Shown here: positions 9,577 to 19,171 of the stretch, piece by piece
Numbering within the stretch: position 1 is the first letter of the stretch
Layout: each line of letters starts with the position of its first letter
Source of the DNA: Rhizobium sp. SSA_523
GTDB lineage: Bacteria; Pseudomonadota; Alphaproteobacteria; Rhizobiales; Rhizobiaceae
Direction of reading: 5' to 3'
NCBI RefSeq assembly: GCF_030435705.1
Contig: NZ_CP129382.1
Span: 3,218,501-3,282,500, forward strand
DNA length: 64,000 bases
Program-made: the position numbers and the translations under genes
The notes under the pieces: generated by a model
What the model was told of the DNA's origin: nothing
What the model saw: the letters and a program-made list of their open reading frames with translations, nothing else
Database searches by the model: none

Positions 9577-10641
9577 ATGAACAGTTTCAAGCCGCTTGTC
9601 TTTTCCGGCGTCCAGCCGACCGGCAATCTCCATCTTGGCAATTACCTGGGTGCCATTCGCAAATTCGTGGCGCTGCAGGACAATAACGACTGCATTTATT
9701 GTGTCGTCGACCTGCATGCGATCACCGCGCAGCTGGTCCATGAGGATTTGAAAGGCCAGATACGCTCCATTGCCGCGGCCTTCATCGCGTCGGGCATCGA
9801 TCCGGTCAAACATATCGTCTTCAATCAGTCGGCGGTTCCGCAGCATGCCGAGCTGGCCTGGATCTTCAATTGCGTTGCGCGCATCGGCTGGATGAACCGG
9901 ATGACGCAATTCAAGGACAAGGCGGGCAAGGATCGCGAAAACGCGTCGCTTGGCCTGCTTGCCTATCCGAGCCTGATGGCGGCCGATATCCTCGTCTATC
10001 GCGCCACGCATGTTCCGGTGGGCGACGATCAGAAGCAGCATCTGGAACTGGCCCGCGACATCGCCCAGAAGTTCAACATCGACTTCCAGGACAAGATCCG
10101 CACGACCGGCAAGGGCGTCGACATGGTGGTCGGCGAAGAGCCGATCCATGGCTTTTTCCCCCTGGTCGAGCCGCTGATCGGTGGTCCTGCACCGCGGGTC
10201 ATGAGCCTGCGCGACGGCACGAAGAAGATGTCCAAATCCGATCCCTCCGATCTGTCGCGCATCAACCTGACGGACAATGCCGACGAGATCCTGAAGAAGA
10301 TCCGCAAGGCCAAGACCGATCCGGATGGCCTGCCATCGGAGGTCGAGGGGCTTTCCGGCCGTCCGGAGGCCGAAAATCTGGTCGGCATCTATGCCGCGCT
10401 GGCCGACAAGACGAAGCAAGAGGTGCTGACGGAATTCGGCGGCCAGCAATTCTCCGTCTTCAAGCCGGCTCTGGCCGATCTGGCCGTTGAGGTGCTGGCG
10501 CCGATCAGCACGGAAATGCAGCGGCTGCTGGGCGATACGAGCCATATCGATGCCATCCTGCGCGATGGCGGCGAGCGGGCCCGCGCCCGCGCCGAGGCGG
10601 TGCTGAACGACGTCTACGACATCATCGGCTTCCTGCGCTGA
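9577..10641 (+). CDS. trpS: Tryptophanyl-tRNA synthetase
   Basis: A 354-residue class I aminoacyl-tRNA synthetase that charges tRNA-Trp in the cytoplasm. The HIGH-type motif is HLGN at residues 19-22 and the KMSKS loop is at 217-221. The start [20 protein letters not shown] matches the family and is preceded by GAGG; upstream in-frame codons give unlikely sequence. In rhizobia I recall trpS following murJ directly; here a peptide-transport block lies between. A terminator follows. Confidence 0.96.
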   Translation: MNSFKPLVFSGVQPTGNLHLGNYLGAIRKFVALQDNNDCIYCVVDLHAITAQLVHEDLKGQIRSIAAAFIASGIDPVKHIVFNQSAVPQHAELAWIFNCVARIGWMNRMTQFKDKAGKDRENASLGLLAYPSLMAADILVYRATHVPVGDDQKQHLELARDIAQKFNIDFQDKIRTTGKGVDMVVGEEPIHGFFPLVEPLIGGPAPRVMSLRDGTKKMSKSDPSDLSRINLTDNADEILKKIRKAKTDPDGLPSEVEGLSGRPEAENLVGIYAALADKTKQEVLTEFGGQQFSVFKPALADLAVEVLAPISTEMQRLLGDTSHIDAILRDGGERARARAEAVLNDVYDIIGFLR

Positions 10642-10664
10642 GGCCGATCGCAGCTTCAGATCAG

Positions 10665-10695
10665 CCCGCCGTTGACAGATCCAACGGCGGGTTTT
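10665..10695 (+). terminator. Rho-independent terminator after trpS
   Basis: A perfect 10-bp GC-rich stem, CCCGCCGTTG (10665-10674) with CAACGGCGGG (10682-10691), a 7-nt loop, then TTTT. It lies 23 bp after the trpS stop, so trpS and the downstream uspA gene are probably transcribed separately. Confidence 0.85.
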
Positions 10696-10753
10696 CATTT
10701 CGCGACATTCGTATAAGTTCGCTCGCAAGACGTTTCGAGACAGGGGAGCGGTC

Positions 10754-11245
10754 ATGGTTTCTAAACGGCTTTCGCGGCTGGAGGGGCATCGGCGCAAGTT
10801 CATGGCCGTCATCGACGGCACGCCCGAATGCGAAAAGGCCGTCCACTATGCGGGACGGCGCGCGCAAAATTCCAATGGTGGGCTGGTTCTGCTCTATGTG
10901 ATTCCGGAAGGCGATTTCCAGCAATGGCTGGGCGTCGAGCAGATCATGCGGGCAGAGGCGCGCGACGAAGCCGAGGCCGTCATGGCCAAGGCGGCGCAGC
11001 AGGTTCGCGAAACCATCGGCATCGATCCGGAAGTGGTGATTCGCGAGGGCAGTGCCACGGAGGAAATCCATGCCGCCATCGAGGAGGATCAGGATATCGC
11101 CATTCTGGTCCTGGCCGCCGGTGGCGCCACCGAGGGGCCCGGCCCCCTGGTGACTTTGCTTGCCGGGCGCGCCTCCGCCTTCCCGATCCCGGTGACGGTG
11201 CTGCCGGAGACGCTCAGCAATGACGAGATCGATGCCTTGTGCTGA
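10754..11245 (+). CDS. Universal stress protein (UspA family)
   Basis: A 163-residue single Usp domain protein of the adenine-nucleotide-binding alpha hydrolase fold. The opening strand FMAVIDGTPECEKAVHYA and central GGLVLLYVIPEG are typical; the region VLAAGGATEGPGPLVTLLAG stands in for the GxxG-type nucleotide loop of the family. A GGGGAG site precedes the ATG. It lies alone between a terminator and nfuA. Exact stress signal unknown. Confidence 0.9.
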   Translation: MVSKRLSRLEGHRRKFMAVIDGTPECEKAVHYAGRRAQNSNGGLVLLYVIPEGDFQQWLGVEQIMRAEARDEAEAVMAKAAQQVRETIGIDPEVVIREGSATEEIHAAIEEDQDIAILVLAAGGATEGPGPLVTLLAGRASAFPIPVTVLPETLSNDEIDALC

Positions 11246-11402
11246 GCCGGGAACGCTCCGGTGAATGCCCGATCGACCACCGCGCCCGTCCAGGGCTTGA
11301 CCTTGTCGGCGCAAGAGCGCACTTGAATGTAAACCTGATACGAACTATCTTCTTTGGAAGAATTCTAATCTGGCGCCGTACTGGCCGCCCGGGAGCCTGA
11401 CA

Positions 11403-11969
11403 ATGTTCATCCAGACAGAAGCCACACCCAATCCGGCAACCCTGAAATTCCTGCCGGGCAAGGTGGTGATGGAAAAGGGAACCGCGGATTTCCGGTCCGC
11501 CGGTGAAGCGGAGGCCTCACCCCTGGCGGCGCGGCTTTTCGCCATTCCGGGCGTGACGGCGGTTTATTTCGGTTACGATTTCGTCACCGTCAGCAAAGAG
11601 GATCAGGAGTGGCAGCACCTGAAGCCGGCCATTCTGGGTTCGATCATGGAGCATTTCATGTCCGGTCAGCCGGTCATGGGCGGCACTGCAAGCTTTGCCG
11701 AAATGACGGATGAGGAAGGCGAATTCTTCGAAGCGGAAGATGAAACCATCGTCGCCACCATCAAGGAGCTTCTGGAGACGCGCGTGCGTCCGGCCGTGGC
11801 CCAGGATGGAGGCGATATCACCTTCAAGGGGTTCCGCGATGGAACGGTCTATCTGAACATGAAGGGTGCCTGCTCAGGTTGCCCCTCGTCCACCGCCACG
11901 CTGAAGCATGGCGTGCAGAATCTGCTGCGCCATTTCGTCCCCGAAGTGCAGGCTGTCGAGGCGCTCTGA
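11403..11969 (+). CDS. NifU-family iron-sulfur scaffold/carrier protein (NfuA-like)
   Basis: 188 residues with an N-terminal Nfu_N domain (MFIQTEATPNPATLKFLPGK) and a C-terminal NifU domain whose CSGC motif gives C157 and C160, the ligands that hold a [4Fe-4S] cluster at a dimer interface. It delivers Fe-S clusters to client proteins; clients in this window could include MiaB, HemN and FnrN. A GGGAG site precedes the ATG. The gene begins a tight run with tsaB (7 bp) and rimI (9 bp). Confidence 0.94.
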   Translation: MFIQTEATPNPATLKFLPGKVVMEKGTADFRSAGEAEASPLAARLFAIPGVTAVYFGYDFVTVSKEDQEWQHLKPAILGSIMEHFMSGQPVMGGTASFAEMTDEEGEFFEAEDETIVATIKELLETRVRPAVAQDGGDITFKGFRDGTVYLNMKGACSGCPSSTATLKHGVQNLLRHFVPEVQAVEAL

Positions 11970-11976
11970 CCAGATC

Positions 11977-12636
11977 ATGAAAGTGCTCGCCATCGATACG
12001 GCCGGGGCGGATTGTTCCGCCGCGGTCTTCGACGCGTCCCGCACCACGGTGCTGGCGCAGGAGACGGATCTCATCGGCAAGGGCCATGCAGAGCGGCTCA
12101 TGGCGATGATCGAGAAAACCATGGCGGCCGCGGATCTGAAACTCGACGATCTCGACCGGATCGCCGTGACGGTCGGCCCCGGCTCCTTCACCGGCATTCG
12201 CGTCGGCGTGGCCGCGGCGCGTGGCCTGGCGCTTGCGCTCAGCATCCCCTGTGTCGGTGTGACGACGCTGGAGACCATGGCCGCATCGCATCTGCAGCGT
12301 CATCCTGGTCAGGCGGTGGTTGCCGCCATGGATGCGAAGCGCGAGCAGATCTACGCGCAGGCCTTTTCTGATGCCGGCGAGGCTCTCTCGGCGCCATCGA
12401 TCCTGTCGCTCGATGAGCTGCGCCAGCTGCTCGCCGATCATGAAGCGCAGGTCACCGGCTCGGCGGCAGCGCTCCTGCGGGACGCATCGGCCTCCTCGGA
12501 ACCGGATCGTTTCGAGATCGCCACCGTCGCGCGCATCGGCGCCATGGCGGATCAGCGCTATGCGGCGCCAAGACCGCTTTACTTGCGCGGGCCGGATGCT
12601 AAACCGCAAGATGGATTTGCTCTCGCGCGTGCCTGA
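11977..12636 (+). CDS. tsaB: tRNA threonylcarbamoyladenosine biosynthesis protein TsaB
   Basis: A 219-residue ASKHA-fold protein needed, with TsaD and TsaE, to make t6A37 in ANN-decoding tRNAs. It opens with MKVLAIDTAGADCSAAVFD and carries the conserved VTVGPGSFTGIRVG segment. Length is typical of TsaB. It lies 7 bp after nfuA and 9 bp before rimI, a common alphaproteobacterial neighbourhood. Confidence 0.94.
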   Translation: MKVLAIDTAGADCSAAVFDASRTTVLAQETDLIGKGHAERLMAMIEKTMAAADLKLDDLDRIAVTVGPGSFTGIRVGVAAARGLALALSIPCVGVTTLETMAASHLQRHPGQAVVAAMDAKREQIYAQAFSDAGEALSAPSILSLDELRQLLADHEAQVTGSAAALLRDASASSEPDRFEIATVARIGAMADQRYAAPRPLYLRGPDAKPQDGFALARA

Positions 12637-12645
12637 ACCTCGTCT

Positions 12646-13140
12646 ATGTTCGAAGATTATCTGACCTGGAAGCCGTTTTTCGACATCGTTCCGCTGCAGG
12701 AAGCGGATGCCCTGGCGGCATCGGATCTCCACGGGCAGCGCTTCTCGCGCCAATGGGGCGAGGATGAGGTCTTGAGCCTGCTCGGCCAGGCCGGTGTCTT
12801 CGGCTTTGCCGCCATCCAGTCCAATGCGTTCTTCAGCCGCCCGCTGGCGGGCTTCGTCCTCGCGCGGGAAGTGGCGGGCGAAGCGGAGATCCTGACGATC
12901 GCCGTCAGTGAGAAGCTCGCGCGCGCCGGCCTCGGCTGGCGCCTGATGCAGGCTGCGCTGCGGGAAGCGACGGAGCGTGGCGCCGAAACCATCTTCCTTG
13001 AAGTGGATGAGGCGAATGCGGCCGCGATCGGGCTCTACAGGCGGCTCGGCTTTGCCGATGTGGCGCGCCGGCCGGCCTATTATGCCGCAGCCGATGGAAC
13101 GCGAACCGCCGCGCTTGTCATGCGGCGCGATCTTCGCTAG
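12646..13140 (+). CDS. rimI: Ribosomal-protein alanine N-acetyltransferase (RimI-like GNAT)
   Basis: A 164-residue GNAT acetyltransferase. The acetyl-CoA loop is in VSEKLARAGLGWRLMQAALR and the following LEVDEANAAAIGLYRRLGF is the RimI/GNAT signature. In E. coli RimI acetylates the N-terminal alanine of ribosomal protein S18. The tsaB-rimI adjacency supports the assignment. It has a longer N-terminal part than E. coli RimI, so a broader N-terminal acetylation role is possible. Confidence 0.88.
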   Translation: MFEDYLTWKPFFDIVPLQEADALAASDLHGQRFSRQWGEDEVLSLLGQAGVFGFAAIQSNAFFSRPLAGFVLAREVAGEAEILTIAVSEKLARAGLGWRLMQAALREATERGAETIFLEVDEANAAAIGLYRRLGFADVARRPAYYAAADGTRTAALVMRRDLR

Positions 13141-13182
13141 TCCCTGTCCTCTGACCAGACTGCAATGCAAGGCCGGAACGAC

Positions 13183-13611
13183 ATGACAGACCTTTCCAAG
13201 ACGCTGGAGGAGCTGTGCGCCGAGCGTGGCATGCGCATGACCGAACAGCGGCGCGTGATCGCCCGGATCCTGCAGGATTCCGATGATCATCCCGATGTGG
13301 AGGAGTTGTATCGACGCTCCACCAAGATCGACGGGCGCATCTCCATTTCCACCGTCTACCGGACAGTGAAACTGTTCGAGGATGCCGGCATTATCGAAAA
13401 GCATGATTTCCGCGATGGCCGCTCGCGCTACGAGACCGTGCCTGAGGAGCATCACGACCATATGATCGACGTCAAGACCGGCGAGGTGATCGAATTTCAC
13501 TCGGCCGAGATCGAGGCGTTGCAGGAACGGATTGCCCGCGAGCACGGCTTTCGCCTCGTCGGTCACCGCCTGGAGCTCTACGGTATCCCGCTGGACAAGG
13601 ACGATACGTGA
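13183..13611 (+). CDS. mur: Fur-family metalloregulator, rhizobial Mur (manganese uptake regulator) type
   Basis: 142 residues with an N-terminal winged helix (MRMTEQRRVIARIL, SISTVYRTVKLFEDAGI) and a C-terminal dimerisation and metal domain with HHDH at 90-93. The CxxC structural zinc motif of E. coli Fur is absent: the position reads IDVKTG, and the only cysteine is C12. This matches the rhizobial Fur homologue that in studied rhizobia acts as the manganese regulator Mur. I chose ATG 13183 (MTDLSKTLEELC) over 13165 because it matches rhizobial Mur length. It is coupled to the next gene through GTGA. Confidence 0.88.
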   Translation: MTDLSKTLEELCAERGMRMTEQRRVIARILQDSDDHPDVEELYRRSTKIDGRISISTVYRTVKLFEDAGIIEKHDFRDGRSRYETVPEEHHDHMIDVKTGEVIEFHSAEIEALQERIAREHGFRLVGHRLELYGIPLDKDDT

Positions 13612-14402
13612 TCACCGTCCTGCGGATCGCCATCACCGTTCTCGTTCTGACGGTGGTCACCCTTCTTCTTTTGCCCTTCCAGCTGATGGCGCTGCGCTTC
13701 GACTGGCCCTTGCGGCGGCGTCTGCCCCGCTGGTGGCACCGCACGGCCTGCCGTCTCCTCGGCATCCGCATACGGATCCATGGGCAGCCGGAACGCCGCC
13801 GCCCCTTGATGCTGGTCGCCAACCACGCCTCCTGGAAGGATATCCTGGTGCTCGGCGCCGTGGCGGATGTCGCCTTCATCGCCAAGTCGGACGTCGCCAC
13901 CTGGCCTGTCTTCGGCTTGCTGGCGAAGTGGCAGAAGACCGTCTTTGTCGAGCGCGAACAGAAGCGCAAGGCCGGCGAGCAGGTCAATGAGATCGCCGAA
14001 CGGCTGGCCAAAGGCGAGATCATCGTGCTGTTTCCGGAAGGCACGACCTCGGACGGCAACCGGCTGCTCACTGTCAAGACATCGCTTTTCGGCGCGGCCG
14101 CCTCCGCCGTTCCGGCCTCTCCCGATGGCGTGGTCTATGTCCAGCCGGTTTCGATCGCCTATACCGGCATTTACGGCATGCCCATGGGGCGCTATCACCG
14201 GCCGATCGCTGCCTGGCCGGGCGATGTGGAGCTCGTGCCGCATCTGATGGGCGTGCTGAAGGCGGAGGCGCTGGATGTCGATGTCGATTTCGGCGAGGCG
14301 GTGGAGTTTCGGGCCGATACCAATCGCAAGATCGCCGGCGCTGCCGTCATCGCCCGCTTGCGCATCCAGCTCCAGCAGCGTCTCTACCCGCGCGGCGGTT
14401 GA
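13608..14402 (+). CDS. PlsC-family lysolipid acyltransferase (possible OlsA)
   Basis: A 264-residue membrane-anchored acyltransferase. An N-terminal helix (about residues 4-25) is followed by the catalytic NHASWKD (NHx4D) and the glycerolipid-binding [11 protein letters not shown]. The start is a GTG overlapping the mur stop (GTGA). PlsC enzymes acylate lysophosphatidic acid. In Sinorhizobium the homologue that I recall sitting beside miaB is OlsA, which acylates lyso-ornithine lipid; by position this gene is likely that orthologue. Sequence alone does not separate the two substrates. Confidence 0.88.
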   Translation: MITVLRIAITVLVLTVVTLLLLPFQLMALRFDWPLRRRLPRWWHRTACRLLGIRIRIHGQPERRRPLMLVANHASWKDILVLGAVADVAFIAKSDVATWPVFGLLAKWQKTVFVEREQKRKAGEQVNEIAERLAKGEIIVLFPEGTTSDGNRLLTVKTSLFGAAASAVPASPDGVVYVQPVSIAYTGIYGMPMGRYHRPIAAWPGDVELVPHLMGVLKAEALDVDVDFGEAVEFRADTNRKIAGAAVIARLRIQLQQRLYPRGG

Positions 14403-14446
14403 AACATCCCTTCTATTTGCGGGCATCTTGCAGTAAAGAAGCCGCC

Positions 14447-15946
14447 ATGACCGAAGAGACCGCCATTCTTCCAGGGACCGCAGATGCGGCCGCGACCATG
14501 ACCGAGACCCGTTTTGAAGCCGGGCGCATGGCGCATGCCGATGCGCGCCCCACGCTGCGAGCCGAGACGCGACCCGAGATGCGACCCGAGATCCGGGCGA
14601 ATTCGCGCAAGGTCTTCATCAAGACCTATGGCTGTCAGATGAACGTTTACGATTCCGTTCGCATGGGCGATGCGCTGGCAAGCGAAGGCTATGTGACGAC
14701 GGACAGCATGGAGGAGGCGGATCTCGTTCTCCTCAACACCTGCCATATCCGGGAAAAGGCCGCGGAAAAGGTCTATTCCGCCCTCGGACGGCTGCGCGAC
14801 ATGAAAAAGGAGCGCAATGCCAGTGGCCGCGAGATGATGATCGGGGTCGCCGGCTGCGTGGCTCAGGCCGAGGGCGAGGAGATCCTCCGACGCGCACCGG
14901 CCGTGGATGTGGTGATCGGTCCGCAGACCTATCATCGCCTTCCCCAGGCGCTTCGACGCGCGCGCAAGGGCGAACGGGTGATCGAAACCGATTATGCGGT
15001 GGAGGACAAGTTCGAGCATCTGCCGAAGACCGACCGCGCGGCGGTCCGGGCGCGCGGCGTGACGTCCTTCCTGACGGTTCAGGAAGGCTGCGACAAGTTC
15101 TGCACCTTCTGTGTCGTTCCCTATACGCGCGGCTCCGAAGTGTCCCGTCCGCTCGGACAGATCGTCGACGAAGCAAAGCGGCTCATCGATGGCGGCGTGC
15201 GCGAGATCACCCTTCTCGGGCAGAACGTCAATGCCTGGCATGGCCAGGGGCCAAATGGCGCGGCCTGGAGCCTTGGCGACCTGCTGTACCATCTGGCGGA
15301 GATCCCGGGTCTGGCGCGGCTGCGCTATACGACCAGCCATCCGCGCGATATGGACGATCGGCTCATCGCGGCGCATCGCGATCTGCGGGCCCTGATGCCC
15401 TATCTGCACCTGCCGGTGCAGGCCGGCTCCGACGCCATCTTGAAGGCAATGAACCGGCGCCATACGGCCGATGACTATATCCGGCTGATCGAGCGCATTC
15501 GCGAGGCCCGTCCGGACATTGCTCTTTCGGGCGATTTCATCGTCGGCTTTCCCGGCGAAACCGATGCCGATTTCGAAGACACGCTGAAGCTGGTGGAGCG
15601 GGTGCGCTACGCCCAGGCCTATTCCTTCAAATATTCGACCAGGCCCGGAACTCCCGGTGCCGAGCTCGGTTCTCAGGTCGAGGAGGAGGTCAAGGCCGAG
15701 CGTCTTGAGCGGCTTCAGGCCTTGCTTCTGAAACAGCAGAATGAATTTGCCGAGGGCTGCGTGGGCAAGACAGTCGATATTCTCCTGGAAAAAGCGGGGC
15801 GAAACCCCGGCCAGCTGATCGGCCGTTCGCCTTGGCTGCAATCGGTGAATGTTGATGCAAATTCATCGCAAATCGGTGACATTATTTCTGTACGAATCAC
15901 CGGCACGGGTCCGAATAGCTTGTTCGCGGAGAGAATTGAGCGTTAA
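14447..15946 (+). CDS. miaB: tRNA-2-methylthio-N6-dimethylallyladenosine synthase MiaB
   Basis: A 499-residue radical-SAM methylthiotransferase that makes ms2i6A37 in tRNAs. N-terminal cluster cysteines are C63 (TYGCQMN), C99 (LLNTCHIR) and C137 (VAGCVAQ). The radical-SAM triad is C215, C219 and C222 ([10 protein letters not shown]). The C-terminal TRAM domain ends near [14 protein letters not shown]. Before the UPF0004 domain lies an extension of about 54 residues containing four-residue repeats ending in R-P or R-A, encoded by a 12-bp tandem repeat. The start at 14447 is 44 bp after plsC. Confidence 0.95.
   Translation: MTEETAILPGTADAAATMTETRFEAGRMAHADARPTLRAETRPEMRPEIRANSRKVFIKTYGCQMNVYDSVRMGDALASEGYVTTDSMEEADLVLLNTCHIREKAAEKVYSALGRLRDMKKERNASGREMMIGVAGCVAQAEGEEILRRAPAVDVVIGPQTYHRLPQALRRARKGERVIETDYAVEDKFEHLPKTDRAAVRARGVTSFLTVQEGCDKFCTFCVVPYTRGSEVSRPLGQIVDEAKRLIDGGVREITLLGQNVNAWHGQGPNGAAWSLGDLLYHLAEIPGLARLRYTTSHPRDMDDRLIAAHRDLRALMPYLHLPVQAGSDAILKAMNRRHTADDYIRLIERIREARPDIALSGDFIVGFPGETDADFEDTLKLVERVRYAQAYSFKYSTRPGTPGAELGSQVEEEVKAERLERLQALLLKQQNEFAEGCVGKTVDILLEKAGRNPGQLIGRSPWLQSVNVDANSSQIGDIISVRITGTGPNSLFAERIER
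14540..14599 (+). repeat. 12-bp degenerate tandem repeat inside miaB
   Basis: Five 12-bp units, clearest as GAGACGCGACCC, GAGATGCGACCC and GAGATCCGGGCG (14564-14599), with two more degenerate units before. They encode [16 protein letters not shown] and EIRA in the N-terminal extension of MiaB. The period is a multiple of three, so unit number can change without breaking the gene. Confidence 0.75.
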
Positions 15947-15978
15947 ATGGCCCGACAACCTTATGGGAGTCTCCCTGC

Positions 15979-17037
15979 TTGAACGAACGTGAATTGGTCT
16001 CTTCATCCTCGCGCCACACCCGGTCCGCCGCGATTGACGCCAATCACTTTGTCTTGACGTTCGAGAACAATCGGCTTGCGAGCGAGCTTTTCGGACAATT
16101 CGATCAGAACCTGAAGCTGCTTGAGGAGCGGCTGAACGTCGATGCGCGCGCGCGCGGCAATTCGGTCAGCATCAGCGGCGAGGTTCTGGCGACCAATCAG
16201 GCCCGCCGTGCGCTGGATTTTCTGTATGAGAGGCTTCAGAAGGGCGGATCCGTGGAGACGTCGGACGTGGAAGGCGCCATCCGCATGGCTGTTGCGGCAG
16301 AGGATCAACTGACCTTGCCGACGCTGGAGCGGAAGGCAAAGCTCTCCATGGCGCAGATTTCCACCCGCAAGAAGACAGTTCAGGCGCGGACGCCCACGCA
16401 GGATTCCTATATGCGGGCGCTGGAGCGTTCGGAGCTTGTCTTCGGCGTCGGCCCTGCCGGTACGGGCAAGACCTATCTCGCCGTTGCGCATGCCGCCCAG
16501 CTTCTGGAGCGCGGCGCGGTCGATCGGATCATCCTCTCGCGCCCGGCCGTGGAAGCCGGCGAGCGGCTGGGCTTTCTTCCGGGCGATATGAAGGAAAAGG
16601 TCGATCCTTATCTGCGGCCGCTTTATGACGCTCTCTACGATATGATCACCGGCGACAAAGTGGAGCGGGCGATCACGGCCGGCGTCATCGAAATCGCGCC
16701 GCTGGCCTTCATGCGCGGACGGACTCTTGCCAATGCCGCCGTCATTCTGGACGAGGCGCAGAACACCACGTCGATGCAGATGAAGATGTTCCTGACGCGG
16801 CTTGGCGAGAATTCGCGCATGATCATCACCGGCGATCCCAGCCAGGTGGATCTGCCGCGCGGTGTCAAATCCGGTCTCGTCGAGGCGCTGCAGGTGTTGA
16901 AGGACGTCGAAGGCATTTCCGTCATCCGCTTCAAGGACACCGATGTCGTTCGCCATCCGCTGGTCGGCCGGATCGTCAGAGCCTATGATGCGCAATATGC
17001 CGTTCATGAGGAAAGCGAGGAAGCGGACCGCTCCTAG
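15979..17037 (+). CDS. PhoH-family ATPase (PhoH-like, YbeZ type)
   Basis: A 352-residue P-loop NTPase with Walker A GPAGTGKT (158-165) and Walker B VILDEAQ (255-261); an N-terminal KH-like RNA-binding part precedes it. YbeZ/PhoH works with the RNase YbeY, encoded 176 bp downstream, in ribosome quality control. The predicted start is TTG at 15979 with GGGAG 10 bp upstream; the nearby ATG at 15947 is out of frame and no other in-frame start keeps the conserved N-terminus. The TTG may limit its expression. Confidence 0.93.
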   Translation: MNERELVSSSSRHTRSAAIDANHFVLTFENNRLASELFGQFDQNLKLLEERLNVDARARGNSVSISGEVLATNQARRALDFLYERLQKGGSVETSDVEGAIRMAVAAEDQLTLPTLERKAKLSMAQISTRKKTVQARTPTQDSYMRALERSELVFGVGPAGTGKTYLAVAHAAQLLERGAVDRIILSRPAVEAGERLGFLPGDMKEKVDPYLRPLYDALYDMITGDKVERAITAGVIEIAPLAFMRGRTLANAAVILDEAQNTTSMQMKMFLTRLGENSRMIITGDPSQVDLPRGVKSGLVEALQVLKDVEGISVIRFKDTDVVRHPLVGRIVRAYDAQYAVHEESEEADRS

Positions 17038-17213
17038 TCGCCTGATTGCCCGACATTTGCGAGTGCTCGCAGCAGCCGCAAGTGCAGATGTCGGAAATCG
17101 ACAGGTCACTGGCAGTTTAATGATGCGGCCGGAGTTCGGATTTGACTTTTGATCCTCCAGACCGCAGCAGGTGGAACTCGCAATTGCATTCAGTCCACTA
17201 GGTCTTCAGCCAC

Positions 17214-17723
17214 ATGCCCCAACTGGATATACAGATCAGCGTCGAAGACGAGGGCTGGCCCGCCGAGGAACGGCTGGACGAGCTTTGCGCCCACGTCCTA
17301 GGCGTCGCTGCGGCTTATCTCTCCGAAGAAGAAAAACAGCCGTTTCCGCCGCAACCCTGTGAGGTTTCGCTGGTTTTTACCGCAGATGCGGCGATCAGAG
17401 AGATCAATGCCGAATGGCGCGACCAGGACAAGCCGACCAATGTCCTGTCCTTTCCCGCCTTTCCGGTCACGCCCGGTGGCATGCCGGGGCCGATGCTGGG
17501 CGATATCGTGATTGCGAGAGAGACCCTGGAGCGGGAATCACAGGATCTGGACAAGCCCTTCGACCATCATCTGACGCATCTGATGGTGCATGGTTTTCTC
17601 CATCTTTTCGGCTACGACCACATGGAGAGCGACGAGGCTGAAAAAATGGAAGCGCTCGAGACTCGTATTTTGGCAAGGCTTGGCCTATCTGATCCCTATG
17701 CGGGACAAGACCCAATCGTGTAA
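17214..17723 (+). CDS. ybeY: Endoribonuclease YbeY (rRNA maturation factor)
   Basis: A 169-residue UPF0054 metalloprotein. The zinc site is HGFLHLFGYDH, with H126, H130 and H136, and the conserved TNVLSFP lies at 75-81. YbeY matures 16S rRNA ends and takes part in ribosome quality control; in Sinorhizobium it also influences small-RNA regulation. It follows phoH and is followed 9 bp later by the CorC-like gene, the usual ybeZ-ybeY-ybeX order. Confidence 0.95.
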   Translation: MPQLDIQISVEDEGWPAEERLDELCAHVLGVAAAYLSEEEKQPFPPQPCEVSLVFTADAAIREINAEWRDQDKPTNVLSFPAFPVTPGGMPGPMLGDIVIARETLERESQDLDKPFDHHLTHLMVHGFLHLFGYDHMESDEAEKMEALETRILARLGLSDPYAGQDPIV

Positions 17724-17732
17724 ACTGGACCA

Positions 17733-18884
17733 ATGACCGAGATATCCACAAATGCCGCGCATGACAGTGCCGGCTCGGAACAGGCTTCCACCGACGACTC
17801 CGGAAGTTCTCCCAAACGCGAGATTTCACATCGCTCGCAAAACTCATTCTGGTCGCGGGCGATCCGTCTTCTCAGGCCAGCGCAAGGGGAGCGCCTGCGC
17901 GAGGATCTCGCCGATGCGCTCCTGACGGATACCGCCGTCAGTTCAGCCTTCTCGCCCGAAGAACGGGCCATGCTGCACAATATTCTCCGCTTTCGCGAGG
18001 TACGGGTCGAGGACATCATGATCCCCCGCGCCGATATCGAGGCGGTCGAGATGAGCATGACCTTAGGGGAACTGCTGATCTATTTCGAAGAAACCGGCCG
18101 CTCCCGAATGCCCGTCTATGCCGAGACGCTGGACGATCCGCGCGGCTTCGTCCACATCCGCGATCTTCTGTCCTACCTCGCCAAGCAGGCGCGCAACAAG
18201 CGCCGCGGCGCCTCCGCCAAGGCCGTGCAGGTCGATGCCGCACCTGATGCCGTTCTGAAGGAGAAGCAGGTGCGCACGCCACGTCCGGCCTTCGATCTCG
18301 GCCGTGTGGATCTCAGCAAGACGGTTGCCGATGCAGGTCTTATCCGCAAGATCCTTTTCGTGCCGCCATCCATGCTGGCCTCCGACCTCTTGCAGAGCAT
18401 GCAGGCCGCGCGCACCCAGATGGCATTGGTGATCGACGAATATGGCGGCACCGATGGTCTTGTCAGTCACGAAGACATTGTCGAAATGGTCATTGGCGAC
18501 GTCGAGGACGAGCATGACGACGACGAGGCCATGTTCTCCCGCACCAGCGACGACGTCTTCATTGCCGATGCGCGTGTCGAGCTGGAAGACATCGCCGAGG
18601 CAATCGGTCCCGATTTCGATGTGCGCGATCAGTTGGAGGATGTCGATACGCTTGGCGGTCTGATCTTCTCCGCGCTTGGCCGTATTCCGGTGCGTGGGGA
18701 ACTGGTCCAGGCGGTGCCTGGCTTCGAATTCCAGATCCTCGATGCCGATCCGAGGCGCATCAAGCGTGTCCGCATCCTGCGCAAGCGGCAGGTGGCCGCG
18801 CGCCGCCGTCTTTCCAAGGGAGAGGGCGAATTTTCCGCAACGGACGAGGGGACGCCTCCGGCAGCCCCGCCGGCTCAAGGGTGA
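17733..18884 (+). CDS. CBS-domain CorC/HlyC family protein (YbeX-like)
   Basis: A 383-residue cytoplasmic protein without membrane helices. A pair of CBS domains lies from about REVRVEDIMIPRADIEAVEM to HEDIVEMVIGDVEDEHDDD, followed by the CorC_HlyC transporter-associated domain. The N-terminal 80 residues are polar; the C-terminus is basic and then low-complexity. The family has been linked to magnesium/cobalt efflux (CorC) and, as YbeX, to ribosome metabolism. It lacks the DUF21 membrane domain of full-length transporters, so it probably acts as an accessory or regulatory factor. It is in operon with ybeY. Confidence 0.9.
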   Translation: MTEISTNAAHDSAGSEQASTDDSGSSPKREISHRSQNSFWSRAIRLLRPAQGERLREDLADALLTDTAVSSAFSPEERAMLHNILRFREVRVEDIMIPRADIEAVEMSMTLGELLIYFEETGRSRMPVYAETLDDPRGFVHIRDLLSYLAKQARNKRRGASAKAVQVDAAPDAVLKEKQVRTPRPAFDLGRVDLSKTVADAGLIRKILFVPPSMLASDLLQSMQAARTQMALVIDEYGGTDGLVSHEDIVEMVIGDVEDEHDDDEAMFSRTSDDVFIADARVELEDIAEAIGPDFDVRDQLEDVDTLGGLIFSALGRIPVRGELVQAVPGFEFQILDADPRRIKRVRILRKRQVAARRRLSKGEGEFSATDEGTPPAAPPAQG

Positions 18885-19171
18885 TGCCGATCACGGCTGA
18901 TCGCCCTTGACCGGAGCTGGATCTGCAACCGACCTGCGGCTCTGCCAAGAGAGGCGACGCCCGATGCTCTCGGCGCGCTTTTACGTGGGACGGCGTCAAT
19001 GGGCGCCCGCATGCGGGAAGTTGCTTGGCCCTCATCCACGGACTGCGCTAACAAGAGCCGACAGGTGCGGTGCAAGCGGTGCGGCTGATTCGCAAGCGCG
19101 GACCTGGACCTGGTCGAACAGAGCGAAGTCCGGGCTCTGACCGGATCTTGATGCGGGTGGGGATAGCGGGC

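Noticed and set aside
9316..10821. Long minus-strand frame opposite trpS
   Set aside because: trpS on the other strand has all synthetase motifs; the antisense frame encodes no recognisable protein.
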